From: Campanula takesimana
Taxonomy: Eukaryota; Streptophyta; Magnoliopsida; Asterales; Campanulaceae
Reading direction: 5' to 3'
NCBI GenBank assembly: GCA_026119855.1
Contig: JAOWBW010000324.1
Span: 868,001 to 932,000, forward strand
Length of the DNA: 64,000 nt
Shown: positions 1 to 11,100 of the stretch, in pieces
Layout: every line of letters begins with the position of its first letter
How positions within the stretch are numbered: the first letter of the stretch is position 1
Translations under genes and position numbers: made by a program
Notes under the pieces: model-generated
What the model saw: only the letters and a program-made list of their open reading frames with translations
Told to the model about the DNA's origin: nothing
Databases searched by the model: none

Positions 1-508
1 ACTGAATTATGCAATCTAACTGGAAATATGAGAGAGTGTGAGAATTAGTAGAGAGAGAAAGAGTATAGAGAAGATGTGGAACTAAAATGGTAGGAGGGAG
101 GGGGTATTTATATGTAAGCAATTTTTGGTTTTTTTTTTTTTTTTTTTTCATTTAAGGCCGAAAGTTAACTGAACTAACGGCTAGTTGGAAACTAGCCGTT
201 TTTGGACAGTGGTGGTCAGTCAGACATGGGGAAATGGGGGGGGCCCGGTGCAAATTTTTGAAAAGTAGCCGTTAGGCGGTTAACCTCCGGTTTTATAACC
301 GGTTTAACCGCCGGTTATCCGGTTGGCGGTTATCCGGTTATAACCGGCGGTTTACCGGTTTTGAGAAAGGCCTAACCGAAACCGAACCGGGGAATTACGG
401 TTGACGGTTGAGCCGGTTTCCGGTTAACCGGTTTCCCGGTTTTGACCCGGTTTTGACCGGTTATCAACCGGCGGTTAGCCGGTTGCCGGTTTTTTTTGGT
501 CACGTCTA
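1..508 (-). mobile_element. Right terminus of a hAT-type transposon extending off the window
   Basis: Positions 265-495 are packed with CCGGTT/AACCGG repeats in both orientations, the subterminal pattern typical of plant hAT elements. On the minus strand the outer end reads TAGACGTGACCAAAA from 508 inward, similar in form to the complete hAT MITE at 32450-32881 (TAGGGATGACCAAAA). Inward of it lies a TATA-like box and a CT-rich leader, as expected for the 5' end of a transposase gene running left. The element would lie in an intron of the DUF726 gene. The matching terminus and the 8-bp target duplication (predicted CTTACAAG, 509-516) cannot be checked because the other end is outside the window. 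Confidence 0.5.
105..112 (-). promoter_or_regulatory. TATA-like box of the putative hAT transposase gene
   Basis: The minus strand reads TATAAATA, followed about 40-100 nt downstream by a CT-rich stretch (17-65) resembling a plant 5' leader. Inferred only from its position inside the hAT terminus. Confidence 0.3.
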
Positions 509-677
509 CTTACAAGAACATTTATGAATCTTTGCCATGTAATAATACAAAAAGAAGAGATTTTCAGAATGTCCCCTAAAATGAAATTTCGACATTCATT
601 TAAGGACGGAGGGAGTAGTTTCTTAAACATGAAATGATGGCACAAAGGCTCCTGTTCTTACATGTTCATTTTTACAG

Positions 678-3600
678 GTTTAGCTGCTCCAGCAATTGCT
701 GCAGGTTTCGGTGCTTTAGCACCGACATTGGGTACTATTATCCCTGTTATTGGAGCAAGTGGTTTTGCTGCCGTTGCAACTGCTGCAGGCAGTGTTGCAG
801 GGTCTGTTGCAGTAGCTGCATCATTTGGAGGTGACCACAGATAACAAAATTCTTACCAGACATTTTACTTGTTTATTTTTGACTTATATTTTTTGAGAAA
901 ATATTTTCATTTTAAAATAGGAGTACAATGCATTGACATGGATAGATTGACAGCTACTAGAACAGGAGTCAACGAGTCACTAAATTTTCCTGAAAGGGGA
1001 AAAGGTTTCATTATAGAGTTAGGGTGTGTTTGGCAGCATTAAGCACTTGATGCTTGATGCTTAATATAGTGCAGGTTGATTTGGAGGTAGGTTGCATTTG
1101 ATAACATTGAGCGCTAGATGTTGAATGTTGAGTGAAGCTCTTAATGGTTAAGCAAGGATTTTGATTCTAATTCATTCAGAGCAGGTTGGACATATTCAGG
1201 TGGAATGAATGAATCAAGTCAAACACACTACCTCCAAAATCCAAATCACCCTGATGCACTGTATTAAGCATCAAGCATCAAGCATCAAGCATCAAGTGCT
1301 TAATGCCACCAAACACACCCTTATTCTCCAAACATTGCTTTATGTTTAAATAATCTATCATGCGACCATATTAGAGATTAATTTGTGCTTGATTTGAAAC
1401 GGAAGCATCCATTGCTTGACAAAGCGAGCATCATCTTCATATAAAAGTTTTCTTTTCTTTGACTAGATGACAATCTAATAAGAGATTGGAAAAGGAGTTT
1501 AGTTAGCATTTCAGCGGCAGAAATATTGTTTGATAAAGGAGTGTTATCTCAAATGATTTTTGGTCTAATATATGTTTCCTTGATATTTTTTTATCCCTTA
1601 TGATCTTCGGTTTAGCATACATGCCCATGCTAACACTTCCATCAATCCAGCTGCTGGAGCTGGACTTACAGGAACTAAAATGGCTAGGAGAACAGGAAGT
1701 GTTGACGAATTTGAGTTCAAAGCTATAGGGGAAAACCACAATCAAGGCGTGAGTACCCCTCCCCTTTTCACTAGATCTGCAGTTGTTCTTGTTCGTTTTC
1801 ATAAATTTTGGCTTAGTTTTCTAGACTTTATTTTGGCAACATCAGATTCTTTTTCAGGTCTGTGTCAGTCCTTGTATCTTTCAATGTTTCTGTTTGTCAT
1901 ATTTTCCAATCTGCTTTCCACTTATTGTTAAAGCAACTTTCATCAATTATCCATATGTTATCAGCGGCTGGCTGTTGAGATCTCGATTTCCGGATTTGTT
2001 TTTGAAGAAGATGATTTTATAAAGCCTTGGGAAGGACAAGATGATAACCTAGAAAGGTAACCTACGCCTTAGCCACCTTTTTGATACTGAGATTCTATTT
2101 CCTTATCGATCTACGTCATTCAGGTTTACCTTTTTTGTACTTGGTTTGCGTAATCTTGATGTAACAGATTCACAAGAGAAAGAAAATAAGTTTAGTGACA
2201 TGCCTTTGCTCATGTCATCTTTTTTCTCTTCATTCTTCTGGGTTTTCTTCTGAATCTTCTAGTCCCCTTGCAAGCATTTTACATTTATCTACAAGAATTA
2301 ACTTATCCATCGTTATTTTTCAAGTTTTTCATTGTCTTTTACTTTCTCTGAGAGGACAGGCTATGTTTGTACTTTTCACGAGAAGTTACGTTCTCCATAG
2401 AGATCATCTATGGAGCTGAAATAACTATTGGCAGTTACGAATTTAAAGTATACAAGCGAGAATACTGCTTTTTTTGTAGTATGCCTTAGTTGGAGTCTAA
2501 CATGCACCCTTGTTTAAGTGCAACATGCCCAAGTTAGAGTTTATGGTCAGTCTTAACACCTGCATCTCCTTTAAACACACCGGAGTACCGTTGCAATCCT
2601 GAATACTGCTTTCTGCTCGAAGCATCATGATTAAATTCAATTTGTAGAATGTTAGTGTTGGGTTTCTGGAACTCCAAATTGGAATGTTCTTTGCCGTTCA
2701 AAGCTTAAAGCTGTCTATATTATGATTAAATTCTAAAAATTGTTATTAGTAAATCACGTAATATGTTATAGACAAATGTTACTGTTAAGTAACCAACTCC
2801 TCTAAAACCTTAAGGTGTTAGAGAGGGCACCTACTATGTATATCAAGCTTCAACACTCCCCCTCATGTGTGACCCCGTGACACACGTGGAGAGATTAACA
2901 AACATGCCACTTATCGGGCATCAACATCGTGCAATTTTTAGCACTCAATAATCCGGGTAATAATATGCAAGCGGAAGGATTCGAACCCCTGACCTTGCGA
3001 TAACCAGAGCTCTGATACCATGTTAAGTAACCAACTCCTGTAAAACCTTAAGGTGTTAGAGAGGGCACCTACTATGTATGTCAATTATCAAGCTTCAACA
3101 GTTACCAAATATCTTAGTGCTGTTTCCAGTGTTATTTCCATGCTATTTTACTTCATGCAACGGGCTCAACTGGAAGTGCTCGACATGATGAACTTGTTAC
3201 CTGTCTTCTGTTTTTTGTTTTAACTAAATTTGTCTGAAACAGAACACCAATGTCAGAAGCTTTTATTCATGACTAAAAATTACTGTCTGTTATTAATGAC
3301 AACCTCTTATCTTTAGGTATATATTGCAATGGGAGTCCAAGAATCTAATTGCTGTGAGCACTGCGATTCAGGATTGGCTTACTTCAAGTAAACTATTTGA
3401 CCCAATTTATTAGCTATTGGAGTTACAGAACTGCTGCGTGATGTTGACAATGCCAATACATGTTGCAGGACTTGCAATGGAATTGATGACACGAGGTGCA
3501 ATGTTGACAGTGTTGAGCTCACTTTTTGCAGCATTGGCTTGGCCTGCAACTTTACTTTCGGCCACTGATCTTATTGACAGCAAGTGGACTATTGCCGTAG

Positions 3601-3979
3601 ACAGGTTTCTTTTTGATACTTTCAGTATTAAATTGTACTTATCCCTGAATATAGTGATCAAAAGAATAAAAGTATCACGTAAAATGAAAAAAATGAGTAT
3701 ACATTGAATAATGATTCCTACAATGTGGCAAAAGTATAATGCAATACTTGTAAGGACAGTTATGAAGCAAATTCTCATTTTCTTTTTATGGTCATGGAGT
3801 AGGCAGCCTCGTTGGTTTTGCTATGATGGTTTTCTTCACTTGTTTACAATCTAGTAGTCCCTTCCTTGAATTTCCTTTTAAGGCTTTTCTTTTTTTTGTT
3901 TACTTTTCTCAGATCTGATAAAGCGGGAAAGCTGCTTGCTGATGTTTTACTCAAGGGATTGCAAGGGCACAGGTTAGTC

Positions 3980-4014
<35 letters not shown>

Positions 4015-5572
4015 ATATATTATATATATATATTTATGTATAAAAGAAAAAACTGAAAAACATTGTACATCGTCAGCAAGTTCCTATTGTGCAGTTATTT
4101 ATTATACTGAGTATTGGGTTTTATACATACATCAGGCCGGTGACACTAGTAGGTTTCTCGCTGGGAGCACGAGTGATTTTCAAATGTCTACAGGTTTTGG
4201 CTGAAACTGAGCAAAATGGTAATTAATTTACATTCCGAGGTGTTCTTTTGCTTATAAGTTACTTCACTTGTATGAGAGAGATACTGAATACATTTTTTCT
4301 CCTGAATTTACAGCGGGACTTGTAGAAAGAGTTGTTCTACTTGGGGCTCCAATTCCTATTAAAGATGAAAACTGGGAATCTATTAGAAAGGTAATTGAGA
4401 ATTACAAGTTTCATGGATACTTCTGTTTCTTCTTCGGTTTACCTCATCATTAAGCATGTTCTCTGCTGCTTTTCTGTTAAGAAGTTAGCTTTGTTTTGCA
4501 GGTGGTGGCAGGGAGATTTGTAAATGCATATTCCACAAATGATTGGATGCTTGGAATTGCATTCCGTGCCAGGTATTTTATTTTACCTGCAGAATCACTA
4601 AGAATATCATACTCCCTCTGTCCCAGAAAGATAGTCTCATTTTGATTTTTTATGGTCAACACAAATGAACTTTGACCAACCATTGGTGATGATCTAATCA
4701 TTCTAGTGAAATTCTAAAATTTATAATTGATAACTCATTAAATGATGTATCAATAACAATTTTTAGAATTTTATTGTGATCATTAAATTGACACTAATGT
4801 TTAGTCAAAGTTTATTTTGGTTGACCATAAAAGTCAAAATGAGACTATCTTTCTGGGATAGAGGGAGTATGATCTTGAGACACACTAAAGTCTATCATGA
4901 TATTTTTTTTTAATTGAGAATGCAATATATCTATTCATGTCAAACTTTCCACTTCTTTGAACTTGTAGATGAATCATATTTATTGGCCTTTTTTTTTTTT
5001 TTTGGATATTTCTCTTGCATAGTTGGTGCTTATGAATGAAAATTAGAAACTTGTCATGTCCTAATCTGATACCTCGAAAATTGAATATATGAAGTACTAC
5101 CTCTGTACCAAAATGTATGTCCAATTTATTTTTTTATTTTTTTTAGTTGCTTTGATCAAGAACAAATTTGAATTGTTTTTCAACATTCATTTTGGTTTTG
5201 GGGACAGAGGGAGTATATACCTTTAAGCAGTAGATGAGTCATTGATTATTAGAAATGTTTGTAGTCATATAATTTTGACACAAAATCTAATCGCATTTTA
5301 AATAGCCTCCTTACCCAAGGGTTAGCTGGGATTCAACCTATCGATGTTCCTGGAATTGAGAATGTGAGTTCACTTTCAAATGTCACTCTTTTCTCATTTT
5401 ATTTCATCTTTTGCTTCCTTTTTTTTGTCTTATTTTTTCCCCGGCATTTCAGGTTGATGTAACAGAATTCATTGACGGGCACTCTTCATATCTTTGGGCT
5501 ACCCAACAGATACTAGATCGGCTTGAGCTGGATACATATTTTCCTGTTTTTACCAGCACTCGCTCCCATTAA
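678..5572 (+). CDS. DUF726/TMCO4-like transmembrane alpha/beta-hydrolase (3' part, 11 exons)
   Basis: Exons join as 678-830, 1651-1748, 1965-2056, 3317-3387, 3469-3604, 3913-3972, 4136-4218, 4314-4390, 4502-4572, 5306-5363 and 5453-5572. All junctions are GT-AG, the frame stays open, and about 338 C-terminal residues end at TAA 5570-5572. The first visible exon encodes an Ala/Gly-rich membrane segment (LAAPAIAAGFGALAPTLG). The next has GLTGTKMARRTG, a signature of the DUF726 family (human TMCO4, yeast Mil1). A second hydrophobic stretch (VLSSLFAALAWPATLL) lies in 3469-3604. The exon at 4136-4218 has the nucleophile elbow GFSLGAR (GxSxG), so a serine hydrolase or lipase-like fold is expected; the substrate is unknown. 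The N-terminal half lies outside the window, beyond the hAT element. Introns carry several small transposons but none disrupts an exon. Confidence 0.85.
1022..1320. mobile_element. Tourist-like (PIF/Harbinger) MITE
   Basis: The 299-bp element has inverted termini GGGTGTGTTTGG...CCAAACACACCC, extended inward by CAGCATTAAGCACTTGATGC and its inverted counterpart. It is flanked by a perfect TTA duplication (1019-1021, 1321-1323). It lies in an intron of the DUF726 gene. Confidence 0.85.
2783..3100 (-). mobile_element. TRIM (terminal-repeat retrotransposon in miniature)
   Basis: Two near-identical short LTRs (2783-2855 and 3021-3100) start TGTTAAGTAACC and end CTTCAACA on the plus strand, with about 165 bp between them. 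The flanks are a perfect 5-bp duplication GTTAC (2778-2782, 3101-3105). In minus orientation the LTR runs TGTTGAAGC...CTTAACA and is followed at once by TGGTATCAGAGC (3009-3020), the initiator-Met tRNA primer site. A polypurine tract GAGGGGGAG (2856-2867 region) precedes the other LTR. There is no coding capacity. The right LTR has about 7 bp more than the left. Confidence 0.92.
3009..3020 (-). other. TRIM primer-binding site (tRNA-iMet)
   Basis: The minus strand reads TGGTATCAGAGC directly abutting the LTR, matching the primer site used by many plant LTR elements. Confidence 0.85.
3983..4034. repeat. (AT)n microsatellite
   Basis: About 50 bp of almost pure AT dinucleotides in an intron of the DUF726 gene. 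Confidence 0.95.
4612..4867. mobile_element. Stowaway MITE (family A)
   Basis: 256 bp flanked by TA (4610-4611, 4868-4869). Inverted termini of about 32 bp begin CTCCCTCTGTCCCAGAAAGA, and the interior is itself largely palindromic. It is the same family as 7750-8014. It lies in the last-but-one large intron of the DUF726 gene. Confidence 0.92.
5097..5213. mobile_element. Stowaway MITE (short)
   Basis: 117 bp between TA dinucleotides (5095-5096, 5214-5215), with inverted ends CTACCTCTGTACCAAAATG and CATTTTGG...GACAGAGGGAG. Same intron as the MITE at 4612. Confidence 0.8.
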
Positions 5573-5675
5573 TTAAGCCTTGAGATGAAAATTCAGTTAA
5601 GTTGCTTTACCTCATTGTTGCAGCAGAGGAAATGTAAATACTAGTAGTATGTTGTTAGAGAGATGTAATTTGGTA

Positions 5676-5681
5676 AATAAA
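5676..5681 (+). terminator. Candidate poly(A) signal of the DUF726 gene
   Basis: AATAAA about 105 bp after the stop codon, followed by a T/G-poor tail region. Weak by itself in plants, but correctly placed. Confidence 0.35.
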
Positions 5682-5971
5682 AAAAAAAAGGCACAAACTC
5701 ATAACTTAAACAGCTTCTGGGCCAAATGTTAGTACATGCCGATAGTGAAAAAGGGAAAGCTTAAATTGCAGGACTTCATATGTAAAACCCCGGCCACAAT
5801 ATATATTCCTGTTTTTGTTATTCATCAAGAAAAGAAAAAAAGGTACGTCATTTTCATTTTGGGACGGACAAAGGGGTACCTTGTAAAGTTATCATGTGCG
5901 TGTAGGCTCGACATGGAACTTGTATGAACAATCATCTGTTGGTACTGGCGGCTAAACATGTTGGTTTTATA
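5682..5971. other. Intergenic; no gene seen
   Basis: No conserved reading frame. A lone MITE-like end (GGGACGGACAAAGGGGTA, about 5861-5878) suggests an eroded Stowaway. Confidence 0.5.
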
Positions 5972-6383
5972 CTCCCTCAGTCCCGCAAGGTTAACAGCGA
6001 AGGAACTTTGAGCATTAATTTAACCTACTTTGACTTATCCTAATGAAAATTTACAACATGTTATTGATACACTATTATACTCCCTCTGTTTCAAAATGAC
6101 TTCTCAGTAGCCATTTTTCATTGTCCCAAAATGTTCTTCACATTTCTACAACTTAGGCTTAAAAGTGCATAACTAAAACATGGTTAGCGAAGCAAGTGTT
6201 CATATCCTTAAAAAGTTTGAATAGTCTAACGCGATGATCATTTTGGGTCGGAGGGGGTAAATATTATCTATACCAATTTTTAGATTCTCATCAAGATAAG
6301 TAAAAATAGCCTTAAATTATTGCTCAAAGATCATTCGTAGTAACATTGAAAAAAGAGAGGACTAACTTTCGGGACAGAGGGAG
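5972..6383. mobile_element. Stowaway MITE (family B), interrupted by another MITE
   Basis: The ends are CTCCCTCAGTCCCGCAAGG and GGGACAGAGGGAG with flanking TA (5970-5971, 6384-6385). The arms AAGGAACTTTGAGCATTAA and the inverted TGCTCAAAG...TTC are separated by the inserted MITE at 6080-6257. It is the same family as the MITE split by the gypsy insertion at 36126. Confidence 0.85.
6080..6257. mobile_element. Stowaway MITE (family C) nested in family B
   Basis: It starts TCCCTCTGTTTCAAAATGAC after TA (6078-6079) and ends GGTCGGAGGGGG before TA (6258-6259). The interior (GTTCTTCACATT, AGCGAAGCAAGTGTTCATAT) matches the 122-bp MITE at 15145-15266, with an additional left-end segment. Confidence 0.85.
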
Positions 6384-6385
6384 TA

Positions 6386-7154
6386 TATCTTTGATCTAAT
6401 TACCTAAAGACCCATTGAATTATATTTTTCAATAAAAAAACCACCACTTATGTAATTTGTCCATATAAAGCCCATTGACAATTCACAAAAGGTAGCAGAA
6501 GAAAACAAACTAACCAATTTCGTTTGTTCTCAGTAAAAATAATAATCGAATCTTAGTTTGATGTATATAAAACTCGCAATCAAACATGGATTTCGAACCG
6601 CTGCACCCATGAGTTAGCTCCACCCAATGGTGGAGATTGAAGCCACCTCATTTTAGCTACACCCAACGGTTGAGATGTGGCCGAGCTCGGTGAGACCCAC
6701 AAAAAATTGAAATCATACTAGCCGCACTGATGATGAGTGTGTGTATGTGGCCTTGATCGGCCGTTGGGTGGAGGGTGGAACTATCTCGGTGGAGCAGTTC
6801 CGGGTCCATCAAACATCCATCTAAGCCTAATCCTTTTTCGCAGTACTCCATTATCCAACCAACTCATTCCCTTTGATGATGCTACCATATTTAGGGCATT
6901 GTTGTCATTTCAGCATCATTACTTGTCTTGGTTTCAGTTAATGTCCGACTAAAATTTCAGCAATGTTTTGCAACCCCATACCATAAGCCGCCTCCCAACT
7001 CACTTAACGGAGAACTAACAACTAACGAAGTTTTGTGTATATTTGAACCTTTAGGCAGGTAATCAGAAAATGGGAATCCGGAATCCCCAATTTAAGTAGT
7101 CAAAGTCGCACAACTGCAGTCTGCACAAGCAGGGTATTTTCACACAATGAAACT
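6386..7154. other. Intergenic; eroded repeats, no gene seen
   Basis: About 770 bp without a convincing reading frame. CACCCAACGGTTGAGATGTG (near 6661-6680) and CGGCCGTTGGGTGGAGGG (near 6759-6776) form an inverted pair, possibly an old MITE. Confidence 0.4.
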
Positions 7155-7567
7155 CTACTCAGAATCAAGATTATCAAATTCCCATTTTTTCAAAATAGTA
7201 TAATTTTTTTTTACCGTTGTCGATTTGCCGTTCGTTGATGGAGAATCGGATTCGACAGCTCCCTCTTCAATCAAAAGCGCCCGCCTCCATGATTTCCGAT
7301 TAAAATTCCGACGGATGATTTTCTTTGACGATTTCTGAGCCATGAATTTCGGAGTTGTTTTTTTTTTTTTTTCCTGGAAGTCGAGTTGTGCGTCGTCGCC
7401 GTCTCTCTCTCTCTCTCTCTCTTCGTTCTCGTTCAGCCAGCAGCGTTCATATCTCTCTCATGGTGGGCTGTTGGGCTAGGTTGTTGGGCTAAGTAGGACT
7501 GGACTAACAAATGGAGGCCCCCTTAAATTTGGGGCCCTGTGCTAGCACAGGCTCATAGCCGGCCCTG
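7155..7567 (-). mobile_element. Truncated hAT-like element with a 62-codon open frame
   Basis: On the minus strand 7567 begins CAGGGCCGGCTATGAGCC, the CAGGGCCGG terminus also seen in the complete hAT element at 61092-61913. A (GA)n-rich leader (7402-7421) follows. Then comes an ATG at 7341-7343 opening a basic 62-residue frame (starts MAQKSSKKIIRRNF) that ends at 7155. I do not recognise the peptide; it could be the 5' exon of a transposase or of a captured gene, since a GTAAAA donor-like site occurs inside it. No matching left terminus was found, so the element looks truncated. Confidence 0.4.
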
Positions 7568-7612
7568 GGAGGAGGAGCGGGTCGTTAATGATACTGCGAT
7601 GACAGAGATATG
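7568..7612 (+). pseudogene. Possible remnant copy of the first exon of the 8181 gene
   Basis: GAGGAGGAGCGGGTCGTTAA (from about 7570) parallels GACGAGGAGCGGGTAGTTAG at the start of the 8181 gene. Both translate as (E/D)EERVV followed by N and T residues. Similarity fades after about 25-30 bp. Its upstream side is cut by the hAT terminus at 7567. A short local duplication disrupted by the hAT insertion would explain it; chance similarity is not fully excluded. Confidence 0.4.
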
Positions 7613-7749
7613 GACGAAGGTAACAAAAACCTCATAGCATAACCAAATACTGATATTTTTGTATTTTAAAAAAGGCCCTCATAACAACTACCTATCTACA
7701 GTATTTGCTAAATTTAGCATATGTTATTTATCCCCATTTTATTTACATA

Positions 7750-8014
7750 CTCCCTCTGTCTAAGAAAGATAGTCTCATTTTTGACTTTTTATTTTCAACA
7801 AAAATGAACTTTGATCAAACACTAGTGTCAATCTAATCATTCTAGTGAAATTCTAAAATTTGTAATTGATTAATCATTAAGTGATTTATCAATAACATAT
7901 TTTAGAATTTTGTTGTGATGATTAGATTGACACCAATGTTTGGTCAAAGTTCATTTTTGGTGACCATAAAAAGTCAAAATGAAAAATGAGACTATTTTTC
8001 TGGAACAGAGGGAG
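7750..8014. mobile_element. Stowaway MITE (family A)
   Basis: 265 bp flanked by TA (7748-7749, 8015-8016). Ends CTCCCTCTGTCTAAGAAAGA and its inverted partner GACTATTTTTCTGGAACAGA plus GGGAG. Near-full similarity to 4612-4867. It lies about 165 bp upstream of the 8181 start codon, so in the promoter region of that gene. Confidence 0.92.
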
Positions 8015-8180
8015 TATTTTAAATAGATTTGACACCTAGGTTCAAGTTTGCTAAATGTTGCTAACTAGAGAGGGCAATATGCAGTTATACAAAAGTACAT
8101 GGACTTGGGAGTAACATTATGATAAATTAACTTCGCCTACAAACAAGTCTCACGGGAAACAACGTTTAGAACAAACCGCG

Positions 8181-11100
8181 ATGGACGAGGAGCGGGTAGT
8201 TAGTAATACCAACGGAGCTGCAGCCGGAGGTAGCCCTAGCAGCGATGACCAATCACTGAAATCCGCCGCCGCCGCCGCTGCTGGATCCGAAGCTCCGAAG
8301 AAAACTAAGTCGTGCAAAGGATGTCTCTACTATTCATCAAACCTCAAATCAAAGTCTCGCAACCCTGTTTGCGTCGGCATCTCCCGTTCCCTTACCCAGG
8401 GTACACTCCTCTTCTGTGTTTTTGTTTGTTTGTGAGCGTAGGGTAGTGGTATGTTATTTATGTATGAATGTTTGAAAGTTAGATTGGGAATATTGTTTAA
8501 AGTGACGATTTCTGTGCTGTATGGATCGATTATAACTATTTCATGTTATTTTAGGGTAGGATTAAGATTTTTCAGTATAATTTCATTGCTAGTTTCAGAT
8601 TTTTTTTTCTTATTCTTTGTTCAATAAGATTTGTTACGGTTGTTATCTTCTGTTTTGTCATTTTTCTATTTATGAGATCGGATATGCATTTTCATTGGCT
8701 AATTTTTCGATAGTGAAGATGATTATATTAGAGTGGCTCTGAAATTCTAGCCTATGATTCCATAATTTGTTTTGTGAGGAGTACAGTTTGCATTAATGTT
8801 ACTTTAGTTGAGAGTGCTATAAGTAGGTTACTGAACCAGATTGGTTTCATCTATTCATTTCTTGGATGAAGTTACACGTATTTCGATTATTACACCAGTG
8901 CTACCTTTTCTCTTACTGAAGTCGTAGTAGCTAATAATGTACAAGCATCTGTTTCTTGAAGGTCCATAGAAGTGAGCATAAGTTTGTCGCGATAGGCTGT
9001 AGTTTTTATATCTGATTCTAGTCTATAAGTGGGTGGCTGTCTTATTTCTTGATTAGGTGCTTGCCTTTGGGATGAGTAGGTTGATTCACATACTGCTAGT
9101 TTTCAACTTATATAGACCAGTTTGTAAGCAAGTCCTTGATTCTGCAGTTCTTGCTGCTACTTGCCTGTGGGAGGGACAATCACTTTCATCATTCCAGTTT
9201 ATATATCAGGAATCTTTAGGGTTTCAAGTTGCATTGTTTGGTTGAAACTTGAAAGGATGGGGAATCTATAGTTTCGGATCCACATCAGAGGCTGTCCGAC
9301 ACTGCTTTTAGAAGCTTTGGAAGGTGCAAGAATGCATCAATGCTATTAAGAAGAGCTTCCTGTTTTGTTTGCGTTCTGTGGGCATGCGATATGGCCGTAG
9401 TTTTGGAGTAATCCTTTCACTTTCTAGGGATATGCCTTTAGCTTCTTTTTTGGGATTTTACCGGTGGTTCTAGGGCAGTGCAGTTGAGAAAGACCAGATC
9501 CCTTATAAATGCGCCTATGGTCCTATCTTCACCAGAGTCACGCCCCCAGCTTGCCTAAGCATCCGTATGATGTCAACTGTGTATCTTGTGCTACTTGTTG
9601 GGGAATGTTTGATCAGACAGCTTATGCAAACCAACATGAGCTGGCTTTGCGTGTCATATGTCGACTCTTTTGTGAACATAGTTACCAGGAACGTGCCACC
9701 CCCATCCCACATCCCGAAACGCGAGCCCTGATTCGCGGTTCTTTCTCGTCCCGGGTCGTTTGGGAACGCGACCCAATCGGACAGTCCATTGTACCAGATT
9801 CCAAAAACTAAAATGAAGGAATTGAGAAAATGGCCTTGGTTTTCGCGATGGAGAGAGACAAGCGACTCGAGGGAGATAAGACGAGATAGGATGAAGAATA
9901 ATTCGTTGATAAATTGAAGGAATGAGTCATCGTTGGATTGGGACAATTGTTGTTGCAGATTTGAAGGAGATAAGTTGGGATAATTCATTGTCGTTTGGAG
10001 GAGGAGAGACAACGGGATTAGCAGAACAGCTAAGAGTCGTAATTATCCCTTAACATTTAGGGTTTTCTTATTATCGGAAAAGAGAAGAGATGGTATGCGT
10101 GCGTGGGGTGGGAGATATGGAGACTGACATTAGAAATACATATTATTTTTTTACTTTTTTTTTTAATTTCTTTGTCTGTATACTATAAAGTATGAAACAA
10201 AAATAATATACTCCCTCCGTCCCACCTCACTTGAGACTTATTTCCATTTTGGTCCGTCCCACTTCACTTGAGACTTCTCAAAATGGTAATCTTTTTATGA
10301 TTTTATATTCAATCTACCCCACCTACTCATTCTCTCTCTTCATTTTTCACCACACAATTCATTCAACCAACCTACTATTAACCCCACTCATTCTCTCTCT
10401 TCATTTTCTACCACACATTTACCTTATTTTATTCTTTTTTCTTAGTTATTGTGCCCACCTCTTAGGTCTCAAGTGAGGTGGGACGGAGGGAGTATATACA
10501 AATATATAATTTAGTGGCAACCCAATTAAAAACGCACCGCGTTCCCATCTAGCATACCTTCTGTTCGTACCCTTGGCATACCTAAAATTTGCTAAGTTAC
10601 GTCCCCTACCCCGTCCCGCGTCCTGAAACGTTCCACATTCCTGGTAACTATGGATGTGAACAAGCCACCTGAGAAGGTGCGACGGCCTTTACGTACCCCA
10701 CACATGTACTCTACACATCTTTATTAATATTATTACTACTTTTATTGCGGGGGGGGGGGGGGGTGGGGGGTGGGTGGGAGCTAGGGGTATGTAGGAGATT
10801 GTAATAATTGCCTAATTGAGAAGCACTTTCTTATAGTTTTTTTTTTTTTTTTTTTTTTGGGTGGGTGGACGGGTACTTTTGTTACCTCTGGTCGTGCTCC
10901 ACTTTCTTGTTAGGTGGATGCATAGTTTACCGGTTCACCTCACAGGAAATCCGAGCAAACCTATATCTAGCTGTTTTCTTAGGATGCCCGCTCGTCCTTG
11001 AAGTTTCATTGGTGTAATTAATGTTGATCCCTTTATCTATACTTGCTAATACATACTCTTTATTTGATTCTTTTTAGGGTCAACTTGGTAATGTATAGAG

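Noticed and set aside
2940..3020. tRNA-like stretch with GGTTCGAATCC
   Set aside because: No acceptor or anticodon stem can be built; it is the primer-site side of a TRIM, not a tRNA gene.
9515..10012. 165-codon minus-strand open frame
   Set aside because: It crosses the boundary of a TIR element, contains a stretch of inverted repeat, and matches no family I know. Likely fortuitous.
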